Source: Aurantiacibacter xanthus
GTDB taxonomy: Bacteria > Pseudomonadota > Alphaproteobacteria > Sphingomonadales > Sphingomonadaceae
NCBI RefSeq assembly: GCF_003584015.1
Contig: NZ_QXFM01000006.1
Coordinates: 1-64,000, forward strand
Length of the DNA stretch: 64,000 nucleotides
Reading direction: 5' to 3'
The translations under genes and the position numbers were made by a program. The notes beneath the pieces were generated by a model. That model saw only the letters and a list, made by a program, of their open reading frames with translations, was not told the DNA's origin and did no database searches. Numbering within the stretch: the first letter of the stretch is position 1; each line of letters starts with the position of its first letter. This document shows, one piece after another, positions 24,889 through 32,836 of this stretch.

Positions 24889-25277
24889 TTGCGCGCGCCC
24901 CGGCCAGTGCTGCGGTTGCCCTGACGCGGCCTGCGCGGCGGATCGCCCTTGCCGGCGGCGGCACGGGCAAGCGCCTCCTCCAGCTCTGCGCCCAGGCGCA
25001 CAAAATCGCGCTCGACCCCGCCGTCGCGGCCGATCAGCACATGATCGTGGTCGGCCAGCCCATGCGCGGGCAGCGCCGCACGCAGCAGCTCGCGGAAGCG
25101 GCGCTTCATGCGGTTGCGCACCACGGCATTGCCAATCTTCTTGGTGACCGTGATGCCATAGCGCTTCCCCTCACCGCCATTGGGCCGCGCAAGCAGCACA
25201 AAGCCGGGCCGCGCCACGCGCAGCCCCTTGTTGGCGGCAAGAAAATCCGCCCGGCGGGTGAGGACCGAAATGGTCAT
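24885..25277 (-). CDS. rnpA: Ribonuclease P protein component
   Basis: A 130-residue basic protein subunit of RNase P, which matures the 5' ends of tRNAs. The N-terminal LTRRADFLAANKG and the signature RNRMKRRFRELLR are diagnostic. The ATG at 25277 gives the standard length; an upstream frame of some 89 codons has no support. The Arg/Gly-rich C-terminus (PPRRPRQGNRSTGRGARK) is an extension beyond the core. It overlaps yidD by four bases. The 166-base gap from rpmH is wider than in most bacteria. Confidence 0.96.
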   Translation of the reverse strand: MTISVLTRRADFLAANKGLRVARPGFVLLARPNGGEGKRYGITVTKKIGNAVVRNRMKRRFRELLRAALPAHGLADHDHVLIGRDGGVERDFVRLGAELEEALARAAAGKGDPPRRPRQGNRSTGRGARK

Positions 25278-25443
25278 GACAGGAAAGATAGGATGCGCCC
25301 GATCAAGAGTCACGAATCGGTAGCGCAAACCAAAACGGGCCCGATGGGGCCCGCAAGGTCGACCGACCGCCCGCAGGCGCCCCGAAGCGGAGCGAAGGGG
25401 GCGGCGCCGAGGATGTGCGCCCGGATGGGCGCACGCAGGAAAA

Positions 25444-25578
25444 TCAGGCCGAAAGCTTGTTGCGACCGCGACGACGGCGGGCGCGCAGGACCTTGCGGCC
25501 ACCGACAGTAGCCTTGCGGGCGAAGAAACCGTGGCGGCGAGCACGCACGAGGTTGCTCGGCTGGAAAGTGCGCTTCAT
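25444..25578 (-). CDS. rpmH: 50S ribosomal protein L34
   Basis: A 44-residue basic protein beginning [18 protein letters not shown] and ending [11 protein letters not shown], the complete L34 family pattern. AGGT lies about seven bases before the ATG. L34 is buried in 23S rRNA. It heads the rpmH-rnpA-yidD-yidC-engB block, which in many bacteria adjoins dnaA; here it is separated from dnaA by about 19 kb. A terminator-like hairpin precedes it. Confidence 0.97.
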   Translation of the reverse strand: MKRTFQPSNLVRARRHGFFARKATVGGRKVLRARRRRGRNKLSA

Positions 25579-25599
25579 CGTAACTTACCTCGAAAAACG

Positions 25600-25643
25600 A
25601 AAAGAAAAGGGCCGCCAAGCCCTGATTGCTCCGGGGGCGGCCT
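25600..25643 (-). terminator. Terminator-like hairpin upstream of rpmH
   Basis: On the minus strand AGGCCGCC (25643-25636) pairs with GGCGGCCC (25616-25609) over a long loop, followed by TTTTCTTTT. It lies between the ClpP-like gene stop (25661) and rpmH. It can terminate that gene or act as an attenuator in the rpmH leader. Confidence 0.6.
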
Positions 25644-25660
25644 CTCAATGACAAGGGCGC

Positions 25661-26425
25661 TTACTGAACGGGCACCCCCGAGTCAAGACGGGCAATGTGC
25701 GGAACCGCAGGCAGCGCCAGCATCGGAGCCGGACTATCGGCGACGTCCTGCCCGATCCACTGCGCCATTTCCACCCCGTCGAGCCACAGGGCATCCTCGA
25801 ACGGCACAGAATTGGTCATGGCGTAGAAGCGCGCGGCCTCTTCGCGGGTCATGCCCATTTCGGTGTAGTAGTCGAGGTAGCGCTGGTGCTCGGGCGAACC
25901 GACCGGATAGTCGGCCGCGCCGCGCCCGTTGTAGTCGAGCCAGCCGTGGACGGCGAACTCGGCCCCACGCGCGATGGTGCGGCGGGCACCGGCAAGAAAC
26001 AGCTCCACCGCGCCCGAACGCACCGATCCACCCGCACTCACACTGGTGGAGATACCGCACGCGCGCAGCAGGCGACCCATCTTGAGGTTGGCAAGATCGT
26101 CGAGCGTGCCGGGAGCCTCGACGAAATCGAGCCGCTCGATCTGCGGAAAGGCGGCGAGCATCGCAGCCAGATGCGCGGGCGAGCGGCTGTCGGTGGTGCC
26201 GACCAGCGCGGCGGTGTGCGCATCGATCACACGGAAAGGGCCATAGGAGGCGACCGCCTCGTGCTCGACCTGTGCCTGCAACGGCGAGACGAAGCGCGAG
26301 GCGCTGACGGGCACCTGCTCGACCCATTCCTCTTCATAGACAGTGGCCCAGCTCTCCGCCTGTCCGGGCGTCGCGACCGTCAGGGCGGTCAAACCGAGAA
26401 GTGCGGCAAGAGCGGAGCGGATCAT
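25661..26425 (-). CDS. Exported ClpP/crotonase-fold-like protein (COG3904 type)
   Basis: A 254-residue protein with a signal peptide (MIRSALAALLGLTALTVA, cleavage after PGQA). The mature part resembles predicted periplasmic proteins with a ClpP-like fold. A strand/turn AHLAAMLAAFPQIERLDF is followed by a cysteine-containing helix (RACGISTSVSAGGSVRSG) and ELFLAGARRTIARGAEFAVHGW. In this family a small residue-rich SAG segment precedes the helix carrying the putative nucleophilic serine. Which serine acts, and on what, is not known. The start ATG at 26425 was chosen to place the signal peptide at the N-terminus. It is followed by a terminator-like hairpin and rpmH. Confidence 0.65.
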   Translation of the reverse strand: MIRSALAALLGLTALTVATPGQAESWATVYEEEWVEQVPVSASRFVSPLQAQVEHEAVASYGPFRVIDAHTAALVGTTDSRSPAHLAAMLAAFPQIERLDFVEAPGTLDDLANLKMGRLLRACGISTSVSAGGSVRSGAVELFLAGARRTIARGAEFAVHGWLDYNGRGAADYPVGSPEHQRYLDYYTEMGMTREEAARFYAMTNSVPFEDALWLDGVEMAQWIGQDVADSPAPMLALPAVPHIARLDSGVPVQ

Positions 26426-26547
26426 GGCCGCGATGATCGCGCTTTTTCCCCTTACCCATTGCAAAGGGAGAAGGTTGCCGGGCTTTTAACCACGATCCGC
26501 TCGACACCTGAGAAACGGGCGTTATCACTTTGAGCACTGGGGGTTGC

Positions 26548-28044
26548 ATGGTCGCATTGGTATCGACGGTCGCCTATCTCGGGCTGGAGGCGCGCAGCGT
26601 CGAGGTGCAGTGTCAGCTGGCTGCCGGACTGCCGCGCTTTTCGGTGGTTGGCCTGGCCGACAAGGCCGTGGCCGAAAGCCGCGAGCGGGTGCAGTCGGCC
26701 CTTGCCGCGATGGGTCTGTCGCTGCCGCCCAAGCGGATCACCGTGAACCTCTCGCCCGCCGACCTGCCCAAGGAAGGCAGCCACTACGACTTGCCGATTG
26801 CGCTGGCGCTGCTGGGCGCGATGGGCGTGCTCGATGGCGAGGATCTGGCCGAATGGGTGGCGGTGGGCGAACTCGCGCTCGATGGGCGCATCGTGCCCTC
26901 GCCCGGTGTCTTGCTGGCAGCGCTGCATGCGAGCGAGCAGGATAAAGGCCTGATCTGCCCCGCCGCGCAAGGGGCGGAAGCGCGCTGGGCGAGCGGGATC
27001 GCGGTGTGCGCGGCGCCCGATCTGGTCAGCCTGCTCGCGCATTTCCGGGGCGACAGACAGCTGCCCGAACCCGCGCCCGGCCTCGTGGCAGAGCCCGATC
27101 ACGGCCCCGACCTCAAGCAGGTGAAGGGGCAGGAGAGCGCCAAGCGCGCGCTCGAAATCGCCGCGGCGGGCGGGCACAACCTGCTGATGAACGGCCCTCC
27201 CGGCGCGGGCAAAAGCCTGCTCGCCTCGTGTCTGCCGGGTATCCTCCCCCCGCTCACCCCCGCCGAGGCGCTGGAGGTGAGCATGGTCGCCTCGGTGGCG
27301 GGGCTGCTCGAAGGCGGGCGGATCAGCCGCACCCGACCCTTTCGCGCGCCGCACCACTCGGCCTCGATGGCGGCGCTGACCGGCGGCGGGCTGCGGGTGC
27401 GTCCGGGCGAGGTGAGTCTCGCGCACCTCGGGGTGCTGTTCCTCGACGAATTGCCCGAGTTCCAGCGCGCTGTGCTCGATTCGCTGCGGCAGCCGCTGGA
27501 GACGGGCAAGGTCGATGTGGCGCGGGCCAATGCCCATGTCAGCTATCCGGCGCGGGTGCAGCTGGTGGCGGCGATGAACCCGTGCCGTTGCGGTCATCTC
27601 GGCGACCCGGCGCTGGCCTGCTCGCGCGCGCCGAAATGCGCGGCGGACTATCAGTCGAAGGTGTCCGGCCCGATGCTCGACCGGATCGACCTGCATGTGG
27701 AGGTGCAGCCGGTGAGCGCGATGGACCTCGCCCTGCCCCCGCCCGCCGAGGGCAGCGCCGAGGTCGCCGCACGGGTAGCGCGGGCGCGCGAGGTGCAGGT
27801 GGCGCGCGGGGTGCGCGCCAATGCCGAGCTGGAAGGAGAGATGCTCGAACGTTACGCGACGCCCGACGAGGCCGGGCGGCAATTGCTGATGCAGGCGGCA
27901 GAAGCGATGCGACTATCCGCGCGCGGCTACACCCGGATGCTGCGGGTGGCGCGCACCGTGGCCGATCTGGCCGGAGCCGATGCAGTCGGGCGGGTGCATG
28001 TGGCCGAGGCGCTCAGCTATCGCCGCGCCGCGCCGCGCGCCTGA
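26548..28044 (+). CDS. comM: YifB/ComM-family Mg-chelatase-like AAA+ ATPase
   Basis: A 498-residue AAA+ protein. The N-terminal Lon-protease-like (ChlI) domain includes GLPRFSVVGLADKAV and LSPADLPKEGSHYDLPIAL. The ATPase core has Walker A NGPPGAGKSLLAS, Walker B LGVLFLDELPEF and the sensor region VAAMNPCRCGHLGD. The C-terminal Mg-chelatase helical domain ends the protein. ComM is a hexameric helicase that promotes branch migration of integrating single-stranded DNA during natural transformation. No other competence gene is visible here. The ATG at 26548 follows GGGGG; an in-frame TTG lies at 26530. Confidence 0.93.
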   Translation: MVALVSTVAYLGLEARSVEVQCQLAAGLPRFSVVGLADKAVAESRERVQSALAAMGLSLPPKRITVNLSPADLPKEGSHYDLPIALALLGAMGVLDGEDLAEWVAVGELALDGRIVPSPGVLLAALHASEQDKGLICPAAQGAEARWASGIAVCAAPDLVSLLAHFRGDRQLPEPAPGLVAEPDHGPDLKQVKGQESAKRALEIAAAGGHNLLMNGPPGAGKSLLASCLPGILPPLTPAEALEVSMVASVAGLLEGGRISRTRPFRAPHHSASMAALTGGGLRVRPGEVSLAHLGVLFLDELPEFQRAVLDSLRQPLETGKVDVARANAHVSYPARVQLVAAMNPCRCGHLGDPALACSRAPKCAADYQSKVSGPMLDRIDLHVEVQPVSAMDLALPPPAEGSAEVAARVARAREVQVARGVRANAELEGEMLERYATPDEAGRQLLMQAAEAMRLSARGYTRMLRVARTVADLAGADAVGRVHVAEALSYRRAAPRA

Positions 28045-28051
28045 GAGCCGC

Positions 28052-28543
28052 TCAGGCCTTCGCGCAGCATTCCTCCGCCACCGGCGCACCGACATCCTCT
28101 GGCTCGGCCCAGGCGAGGTCGCCCCATTCGAGCACCCGGTCATCGTGCGCGCGAATCGTGATCGGCGCGATCGGCTGGCGGTCGCGCGCATCGATCAGCA
28201 CCAGATTGGGCGCGGCATTGTCGGTGTAGCGCAGCCCCCAGTCGCGCAGGGCAAGGATCGCCGGCAACAGTTCGCGCCCCTTTGCGGTCATCCGGTATTC
28301 GACCTTGCGCTTGTCGTGCTCGCACCGCTCGCGCGCCAGCACCCCATGGTCGACCAGCCGCGTCAGCCGGTTGGAGAGAATATTGCGGGCAATGCCCAGT
28401 TCGCTCGAAAAGTCCTCGAAATGGACAAAGCCGTTGAAGGCCGCGCGCAGAATCAGGAACGACCAGCGCTCCCCCATCACCTCAAGCGCAGCGGGCAGTC
28501 CGCATTCACCAATCACACTCAAGGGTTCGCGCAGTTGTGTCAT
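28052..28543 (-). CDS. HxlR-family winged-helix transcriptional regulator
   Basis: A 163-residue regulator of the HxlR subgroup of MarR-like proteins. The typical CGLPAALEVMGERWSFLILR and FSSELGIARNILSNRLTRLV (recognition helix) segments are followed by the wing VEYRMTAKGREL. The C-terminal extension ends in a Cys-Cys pair (EECCAKA), which might respond to redox or thiol-reactive compounds as in some HxlR proteins. The ATG at 28543 is preferred over upstream non-ATG starts. It is divergent from a small exported protein gene, with palindromes in between. Confidence 0.9.
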   Translation of the reverse strand: MTQLREPLSVIGECGLPAALEVMGERWSFLILRAAFNGFVHFEDFSSELGIARNILSNRLTRLVDHGVLARERCEHDKRKVEYRMTAKGRELLPAILALRDWGLRYTDNAAPNLVLIDARDRQPIAPITIRAHDDRVLEWGDLAWAEPEDVGAPVAEECCAKA

Positions 28544-28579
28544 GAGGCTCCTATATCTGCCGACACGTTGCAAAATAAG

Positions 28580-28633
28580 CACAATCGTGGCGGAACCCCC
28601 AGATTGTGACATAAGTGCGTTGCCCAATGCAAC
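28580..28633. promoter_or_regulatory. Candidate HxlR operator region
   Basis: The 132-base divergent gap holds CACAAT (28580-28585) paired with ATTGTG (28603-28608), and a separate perfect GTTGC-CCAAT-GCAAC inverted repeat (28619-28633). Either is a plausible dimer site for the adjacent regulator. Confidence 0.35.
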
Positions 28634-28675
28634 CTTTCACAATAAGTAGCGATCCGCAACTTAGTGACTGGAGCC

Positions 28676-28999
28676 ATGATGACACGTCGCCCTCGCCTGA
28701 TCGCCCTTTCCGCTCTCACCCTGACTGTCGCCGCCGCACCGCAGGCCGCGCTGATGGCGCAGCCGCAAGGCTCGGGTGCGTTCTATGTGGCCGAGATCGC
28801 TACGCCTGCAACGGCACCGCGCATGGCCGCAGGCGGCGTGGCCTGGACCTGCGAGGGCACCAGCTGCGTGGCTCCGCGCAGCACTGCTCGCCCCTTGCGC
28901 ATCTGCCGCGAGCTGAAGCGCAAGACCGGCGCAATCACACAGTTCACGGTCGATGGCGCGCCGCTGGCCGCCGAAGAGCTGGCCCGCTGCAACGGCTGA
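28676..28999 (+). CDS. Small exported protein, CC_3452-like
   Basis: A 107-residue protein with an N-terminal signal peptide (RLIALSALTLTVAAAP). It has three to four cysteines: CEGTSC, CRELKRKTGA and a terminal RCNG. The segment RPLRICRELKRKTGAITQF with a C-terminal ELARCNG resembles a small periplasmic family often annotated CC_3452 in sphingomonads and caulobacters; I recall this from family knowledge and could not verify it. Two adjacent ATGs (28676, 28679) follow CTGGAG. Function is unknown. It is divergent from the HxlR regulator, which may control it. Confidence 0.7.
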   Translation: MMTRRPRLIALSALTLTVAAAPQAALMAQPQGSGAFYVAEIATPATAPRMAAGGVAWTCEGTSCVAPRSTARPLRICRELKRKTGAITQFTVDGAPLAAEELARCNG

Positions 29000-29013
29000 G
29001 GCCAGCGCTTTTC

Positions 29014-29637
29014 CTAAAGCAGCCCGTGCGCTGCCAGCTCGGCTTCGAGCGCGGCGGCATTATCGAACTGGTGGGCGTGCCAGCCGCGCGCGCGGGCTCC
29101 GGCCACATTGTCGGCCCGGTCGTCGATGAAGAACAGCTCGTGCGGGTCGTGGCCGCTGCGCCGCTCCAGCAGGGCATAGATCGCCGGATCGGGCTTCACG
29201 CATAGCTCGCGGCCCGAGACGACCACGTCCTGCATCAGGTCGAAGATCGGCGCGGTGGGGCGGAACATGTCCCAGAATTCGGCTCCGAAGTTGGTCAGGC
29301 CATATTGCGGCACTCCGCGCGCGGCCAGCGCCTCGACCAGCTGGTGCGTTCCCGCGACGGGGCCGGGAATCGATTCGACGAACCGCTCGGCATAGGCCGC
29401 GATCAGCGCGGCATGGCGCGGGAACTGCGCCTGCCGTTCGGGCACCATCTCGGCCAGCGGACGGCCCGCATCGTGCTGGAAGTGCCATTCCTCGGTCACG
29501 ACATGGTCGAGGAACCAGTCCAGCTCCGCCGGATCGTCGATCAGGCGCGCGAACAGGTGCCGCAGCTCCCACTCGTAAAGCACGCGGCCCACATCCCAAA
29601 CGACGGCGAGGGGAGCGGCGACAGGAACCTCAGACAT
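29014..29637 (-). CDS. HAD-superfamily hydrolase
   Basis: A 207-residue haloacid-dehalogenase-type hydrolase. Motif I is VVWDVGRVLYEWE with the nucleophilic Asp. Motif II lies in YGLTNFGAEFWD, the Lys of motif III in CVKPDPAIYALL, and motif IV in LFFIDDRADNVAGA. The pattern matches YihX/haloacid-dehalogenase-like sugar phosphatases. The substrate is unknown. Only two bases separate the start ATG from the T-tract of a terminator hairpin that follows rpmJ, and no other Shine-Dalgarno is visible. Its expression may therefore depend on read-through of that hairpin. Confidence 0.9.
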   Translation of the reverse strand: MSEVPVAAPLAVVWDVGRVLYEWELRHLFARLIDDPAELDWFLDHVVTEEWHFQHDAGRPLAEMVPERQAQFPRHAALIAAYAERFVESIPGPVAGTHQLVEALAARGVPQYGLTNFGAEFWDMFRPTAPIFDLMQDVVVSGRELCVKPDPAIYALLERRSGHDPHELFFIDDRADNVAGARARGWHAHQFDNAAALEAELAAHGLL

Positions 29638-29639
29638 AG

Positions 29640-29664
29640 AAAAAGCCCCCGCTCACGCGGAGGC
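29640..29664 (-). terminator. Intrinsic terminator between rpmJ and the HAD gene
   Basis: On the minus strand GCCTCCGC (29664-29657) pairs with GCGGGGGC (29652-29645) around GTGA, followed by five T residues (29644-29640). The right arm also contains the only purine-rich Shine-Dalgarno-like run before the HAD start at 29637. Confidence 0.8.
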
Positions 29665-29724
29665 CATCTCTGTGCGTCCGATCGAAGACCAGCCGACCGC
29701 GAACGAATCGCGGTGCGGCCCGCA

Positions 29725-29850
29725 TCAGCCCTGGCGAGCCTTGAAGCGACGGTTGGTCTTGTTGATCACATAGGTGCGGCCACGACGACGAATCACGCGG
29801 TTATCGCGATGGCGGCCCTTCAGCGACTTGAGGCTGTTACGAATCTTCAT
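29725..29850 (-). CDS. rpmJ: 50S ribosomal protein L36 (C-minus type)
   Basis: A 41-residue protein [18 protein letters not shown]..., ending [11 protein letters not shown]. This is the L36 isoform lacking the zinc-ribbon cysteines, the usual form in alphaproteobacteria. The ATG at 29850 has GGAAAG upstream. A hairpin with four T residues lies in its leader and a terminator follows it. Confidence 0.97.
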   Translation of the reverse strand: MKIRNSLKSLKGRHRDNRVIRRRGRTYVINKTNRRFKARQG

Positions 29851-29866
29851 GGCGATCTTTCCAAAT

Positions 29867-29898
29867 GAAAAGGCACCGGAAACCAGAGATCCGGTGCC
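29867..29898 (-). promoter_or_regulatory. Terminator-like hairpin in the rpmJ leader
   Basis: On the minus strand GGCACCGGA (29898-29890) pairs perfectly with TCCGGTGCC (29880-29872) over a nine-base loop, followed by TTTT (29871-29868) 17 bases before the rpmJ ATG. The short T-tract suggests an attenuator or a weak terminator. Confidence 0.5.
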
Positions 29899-30001
29899 GC
29901 AAAATCTATGGCGGGCGAAATATGGTCGACAGCAGTGAAAGTCAAGCCCAAGCCTGCTAGCGGGTGACGGAACAAGGGCTCGCACGAAAGGTTTGTCTAT
30001 C

Positions 30002-30592
30002 ATGATCCGGAGAAGCTGCACAATCGTTCTCGCCTGCGCCGGGCTCGCGGCCTGCGCGGCGCCTGCCTATGTGTCGCCGGTCGAGGTGACGCGGTTCGTC
30101 GGTGCGGCCCCGGCGCAGCTGGGCACGGGCACCATCTCGGTGGAGTTCGGCCCCGGCCTTCAGCGCTCCCCCAACGAATCGGTCTATCGCACGGCGGTGG
30201 AGCGTGAGCTGGCGAGCCTCGGCTACAGCGTGCGCCCCAGCGGCGGCGCGCAGGTGGCGCAGGTCTCGCTCGAACAGTTCGTCGACGATCCCGATGCGGG
30301 TCGTCGTCCGGTCAGCGTTGGCGGCGGGGCTTCGGTCGGCAGCTATGGCTCTGGCGTCGGCCTTGGCATCGGGCTCGACCTTACCCCGCGCGCGGCCGAA
30401 CGGCTCGACACCCGGCTGGCGGTAGCGATTCGCCCCGGCGCAGGGACTGAGAACCTGTGGGAGGGCCGCGCCCAGATGATCGCCAGCGCCAACAGCAACT
30501 ATGCCGACCAGACCGCCGCCGCCGCGCGGCTGGCCGCTGCCCTGTTCAGCAACTTCCCCGGAATCTCCGGCGAAACCATCCAGGTAGACTAA
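30002..30592 (+). CDS. DUF4136-like lipoprotein
   Basis: A 196-residue lipoprotein with a signal peptide ending in the lipobox LAAC ([10 protein letters not shown]). The mature part has [10 protein letters not shown], then a strand-rich segment and [19 protein letters not shown], a Gly/Ser-rich turn region and [19 protein letters not shown]. This pattern matches the DUF4136 family of small envelope lipoproteins. Function is unknown. The ATG at 30002 places the signal peptide at the N-terminus. The M14 peptidase begins two bases after its stop, so the two are probably co-transcribed with the following lipoprotein. Confidence 0.8.
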   Translation: MIRRSCTIVLACAGLAACAAPAYVSPVEVTRFVGAAPAQLGTGTISVEFGPGLQRSPNESVYRTAVERELASLGYSVRPSGGAQVAQVSLEQFVDDPDAGRRPVSVGGGASVGSYGSGVGLGIGLDLTPRAAERLDTRLAVAIRPGAGTENLWEGRAQMIASANSNYADQTAAAARLAAALFSNFPGISGETIQVD

Positions 30593-30594
30593 GC

Positions 30595-31731
30595 ATGACC
30601 GACATTCATATCGACGCCGCCTTCGACAGCGGCAACATCGAAGTGCTCGCCATCGACGGCGCCAAGGCCCGTCTGGCGATCAGGCGCGATCATCAGAGCG
30701 AGTTCGCCCAGTGGTTCCACTTCCGCGTTGCGGGCTGCGCGGGCCGCGAACTGGTGCTGCGGATCGAGAACCTTGCGACCAGCGCCTATCCCGATGGCTG
30801 GCCCGGCTACCGCGCCTGCGTTTCGGAAGACCGCGAATACTGGGGCCGCGCCGATTCGTCCTACGACAAGGCCGATGCCAACGGCACGCTGACCATTCGC
30901 TACACACCCGCCAGCGACCTCGTCTCCTTCGCCTATTTCGCGCCCTATTCGCTTGAGCGCCATTTCGACCTCGTCGCCGAGGCCGCCGCCAGCGAGGGCG
31001 TGAGCCATCGCCGTCTCGGCACCACGCTCGACGGGCGCGCGCTCGATTGCCTCGAAATGGGCGAGGGCGATTGTCAGGTGTGGCTCTATGCCCGCCAGCA
31101 TCCGGGCGAATCGATGGCCGAATGGTGGATGGAAGGCGCGCTCGACCTGCTGACCGACCCGGCCGACCCGGTCGCGCGCAAGCTGCGCCAGCTGTGCCGC
31201 TTGCACGTCGTTCCCAACTGCAACCCGGATGGCAGCACGCGCGGACACCTGCGCACCAATGCGGCGGGCGTGAACCTCAACCGCGAGTGGGACAACCCGA
31301 CCGCCGAGCGCGCGCCCGAGGTGCTGGCGATCCGCAATGCGATGGACGCAAGCGGCGTCGACTTCGCGATGGACGTCCATGGCGACGAGGCTATTCCCGC
31401 CAACTTCATCGCCGGGTTCGAGGGCATTCCCTCGTGGACCGACAAGCTCGGTGCCGACTACGAGCGCTATCGCGAGCTGCTCGACCGGCGCACGCCCGAT
31501 TTCCAGCGCAGGCTCGGCTATGAAACCGCGCGCCCCGGTCGGGCCAACCTGTCGATGAGCACCAATCAGGTCGCCGAGCGCTTCGGTGCGGTGTCGATGA
31601 CGCTCGAAATGCCGTTCAAGGACAACGACGACCTGCCCGACCCCGCCCAAGGCTGGAGCCCCGAGCGCAGCCGCCTGCTGGCGCGCGATTGCCTCGGTAC
31701 GCTGCTACAATGGCTTGAGGAGCGCGCGTGA
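30595..31731 (+). CDS. M14-family zinc carboxypeptidase (AGBL/cytosolic type)
   Basis: A 378-residue peptidase with the N-terminal beta-sandwich typical of cytosolic carboxypeptidase-like M14 proteins (WFHFRVAG..., [10 protein letters not shown]). Zinc ligands appear as RQHPGES (His and Glu) and DVHGDEAIP (His). The substrate-binding [13 protein letters not shown] and the catalytic Glu in TLEMPFKDN follow. No signal peptide is present, so it is probably cytoplasmic. Such enzymes in bacteria may trim peptides or protein C-termini; the substrate here is unknown. It is sandwiched between two lipoprotein genes, and its stop overlaps the GTG start of the next gene. Confidence 0.92.
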   Translation: MTDIHIDAAFDSGNIEVLAIDGAKARLAIRRDHQSEFAQWFHFRVAGCAGRELVLRIENLATSAYPDGWPGYRACVSEDREYWGRADSSYDKADANGTLTIRYTPASDLVSFAYFAPYSLERHFDLVAEAAASEGVSHRRLGTTLDGRALDCLEMGEGDCQVWLYARQHPGESMAEWWMEGALDLLTDPADPVARKLRQLCRLHVVPNCNPDGSTRGHLRTNAAGVNLNREWDNPTAERAPEVLAIRNAMDASGVDFAMDVHGDEAIPANFIAGFEGIPSWTDKLGADYERYRELLDRRTPDFQRRLGYETARPGRANLSMSTNQVAERFGAVSMTLEMPFKDNDDLPDPAQGWSPERSRLLARDCLGTLLQWLEERA

Positions 31732-32252
31732 TTCGATTCGCGCCGCTGGCCGCACTGCTGCTGAGCGCCTGCGCGACCATGCCTGACGCCGCCCCTGCGG
31801 TCGAACAGATCGCCTACGAGACCAACAGCTGGGGCCGCGTGGTCTCCGGCTGGGTGGTCGGGCCGGGGGAACAGGGCACCTGGTACGAACGCGTGAACGA
31901 CAGCGGACAGCCGGGCCCGGTCGGGCCTTACGAGCTGCGCTACCATATGTTCGCCGTCAGCCCGGTGCAGAAGGCCGAGCTGGAGGCTCTGCTGGCGGGC
32001 CTGCCCGATCCGGCTCCGAACCCGCGCGACTGCAAGCAGTTCCGCACCGACGATCTCTACGGCACCCTGCGGCGAACCCGTGGCGCGACCACCGAGGAGA
32101 TCGCCTATAATCAGGGCTGCCGCGACGCTTCGTACCAGCGCTTCATGGCGCAGCTGCTGGCCGCCGATACGCTGGTGGCGAAATGGGGCAAGGCCGCGCC
32201 GGTTGCCCGCACCGAGCACTATGCCAGCGACGGGACGCTGGTCGCGCAATAG
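31728..32252 (+). CDS. Hypothetical lipoprotein
   Basis: A 174-residue lipoprotein: signal peptide [15 protein letters not shown] with the lipobox LSAC, then a soluble domain. The GTG start at 31728 overlaps the M14 gene stop (GTGA) and is preceded by GAGGAG at six bases spacing. I do not recognise the mature domain ([19 protein letters not shown]..., [14 protein letters not shown]). Two cysteines in CKQF and GCRD might pair. It ends before a REP-like repeat. Confidence 0.75.
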   Translation: MIRFAPLAALLLSACATMPDAAPAVEQIAYETNSWGRVVSGWVVGPGEQGTWYERVNDSGQPGPVGPYELRYHMFAVSPVQKAELEALLAGLPDPAPNPRDCKQFRTDDLYGTLRRTRGATTEEIAYNQGCRDASYQRFMAQLLAADTLVAKWGKAAPVARTEHYASDGTLVAQ

Positions 32253-32326
32253 CCCTCCGCTCCGTTCGCCCTGAAGAGGGCACGAGCGGAAAGCACGCTT
32301 GTCGCTGGAGCGGGATGACATAGAAG

Positions 32327-32413
32327 CCCTTCCCCTTGGGGAAGGGTTGGGATGGGGGTTCCGCCCCAGCCAGCGTCGAACCCCCACCCCCGGCCCCTCC
32401 CCAAGGGGAGGGG
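32327..32413. repeat. REP/BIME-like pair of palindromes
   Basis: A perfect 20-base palindrome CCCTTCCCCTTGGGGAAGGG (32327-32346) and a second CCCCTCCCCAAGGGGAGGGG (32394-32413), separated by a stretch with GGGGGTTCC and GAACCCCC that can itself pair. It is related to the element at 1539-1657 and lies between converging genes. Confidence 0.85.
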
Positions 32414-32434
32414 GGAGCAAAGGGGATCAGAACC

Positions 32435-32836
32435 CTAAAGCTCCGAGAACGCCTCGGGCAGCAGCTGCGACAGCCGAAATTCGCGCACGCCGCCCGGCCC
32501 ATCGCACCACACCAGCGGATCGCTGCCATCGAGCATGGCCAGTTCGACCAGCACCTGACGGCAGCGTCCGCACGGAGTGATCGCGTGGGCTTTCGGCCCG
32601 CTCACCGCCACGGCAACCAGCCCGCCACGCCGCCCCTCGGACATCGCCTTGCCCGCCGCCACCGTCTCGGCGCAGAGCGACAGGCCGTAGCTCACATTCT
32701 CGACATTGGCCCCGCTCACCACGCTGCCATCGGCAAAGGCCAGCGCTGCGCCAACGAGAAACTTCGAATAGGGCGCATAGGCCCCCTCCGCCGCCGCCCG
32801 CGCCGCTGCCATCAGGTCATCGCGCGAGACGCTCAT
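32435..32836 (-). CDS. cdd: Cytidine deaminase
   Basis: A 133-residue homotetrameric-type cytidine deaminase of pyrimidine salvage. APYSKFLVGAAL and the zinc sites LCAETVAAG (Cys-Ala-Glu, with the catalytic Glu) and TPCGRCRQVL (two Cys ligands) are intact. The ATG at 32836 overlaps the stop of the GH25 gene. Pairing with a lysozyme gene has no obvious metabolic logic. Confidence 0.95.
   Translation of the reverse strand: MSVSRDDLMAAARAAAEGAYAPYSKFLVGAALAFADGSVVSGANVENVSYGLSLCAETVAAGKAMSEGRRGGLVAVAVSGPKAHAITPCGRCRQVLVELAMLDGSDPLVWCDGPGGVREFRLSQLLPEAFSEL

Noticed and set aside
30457-30594. N-terminal extension of the M14 peptidase
   Set aside because: It overlaps the DUF4136-like lipoprotein, and the peptidase has an ATG two bases after that gene's stop at 30595.
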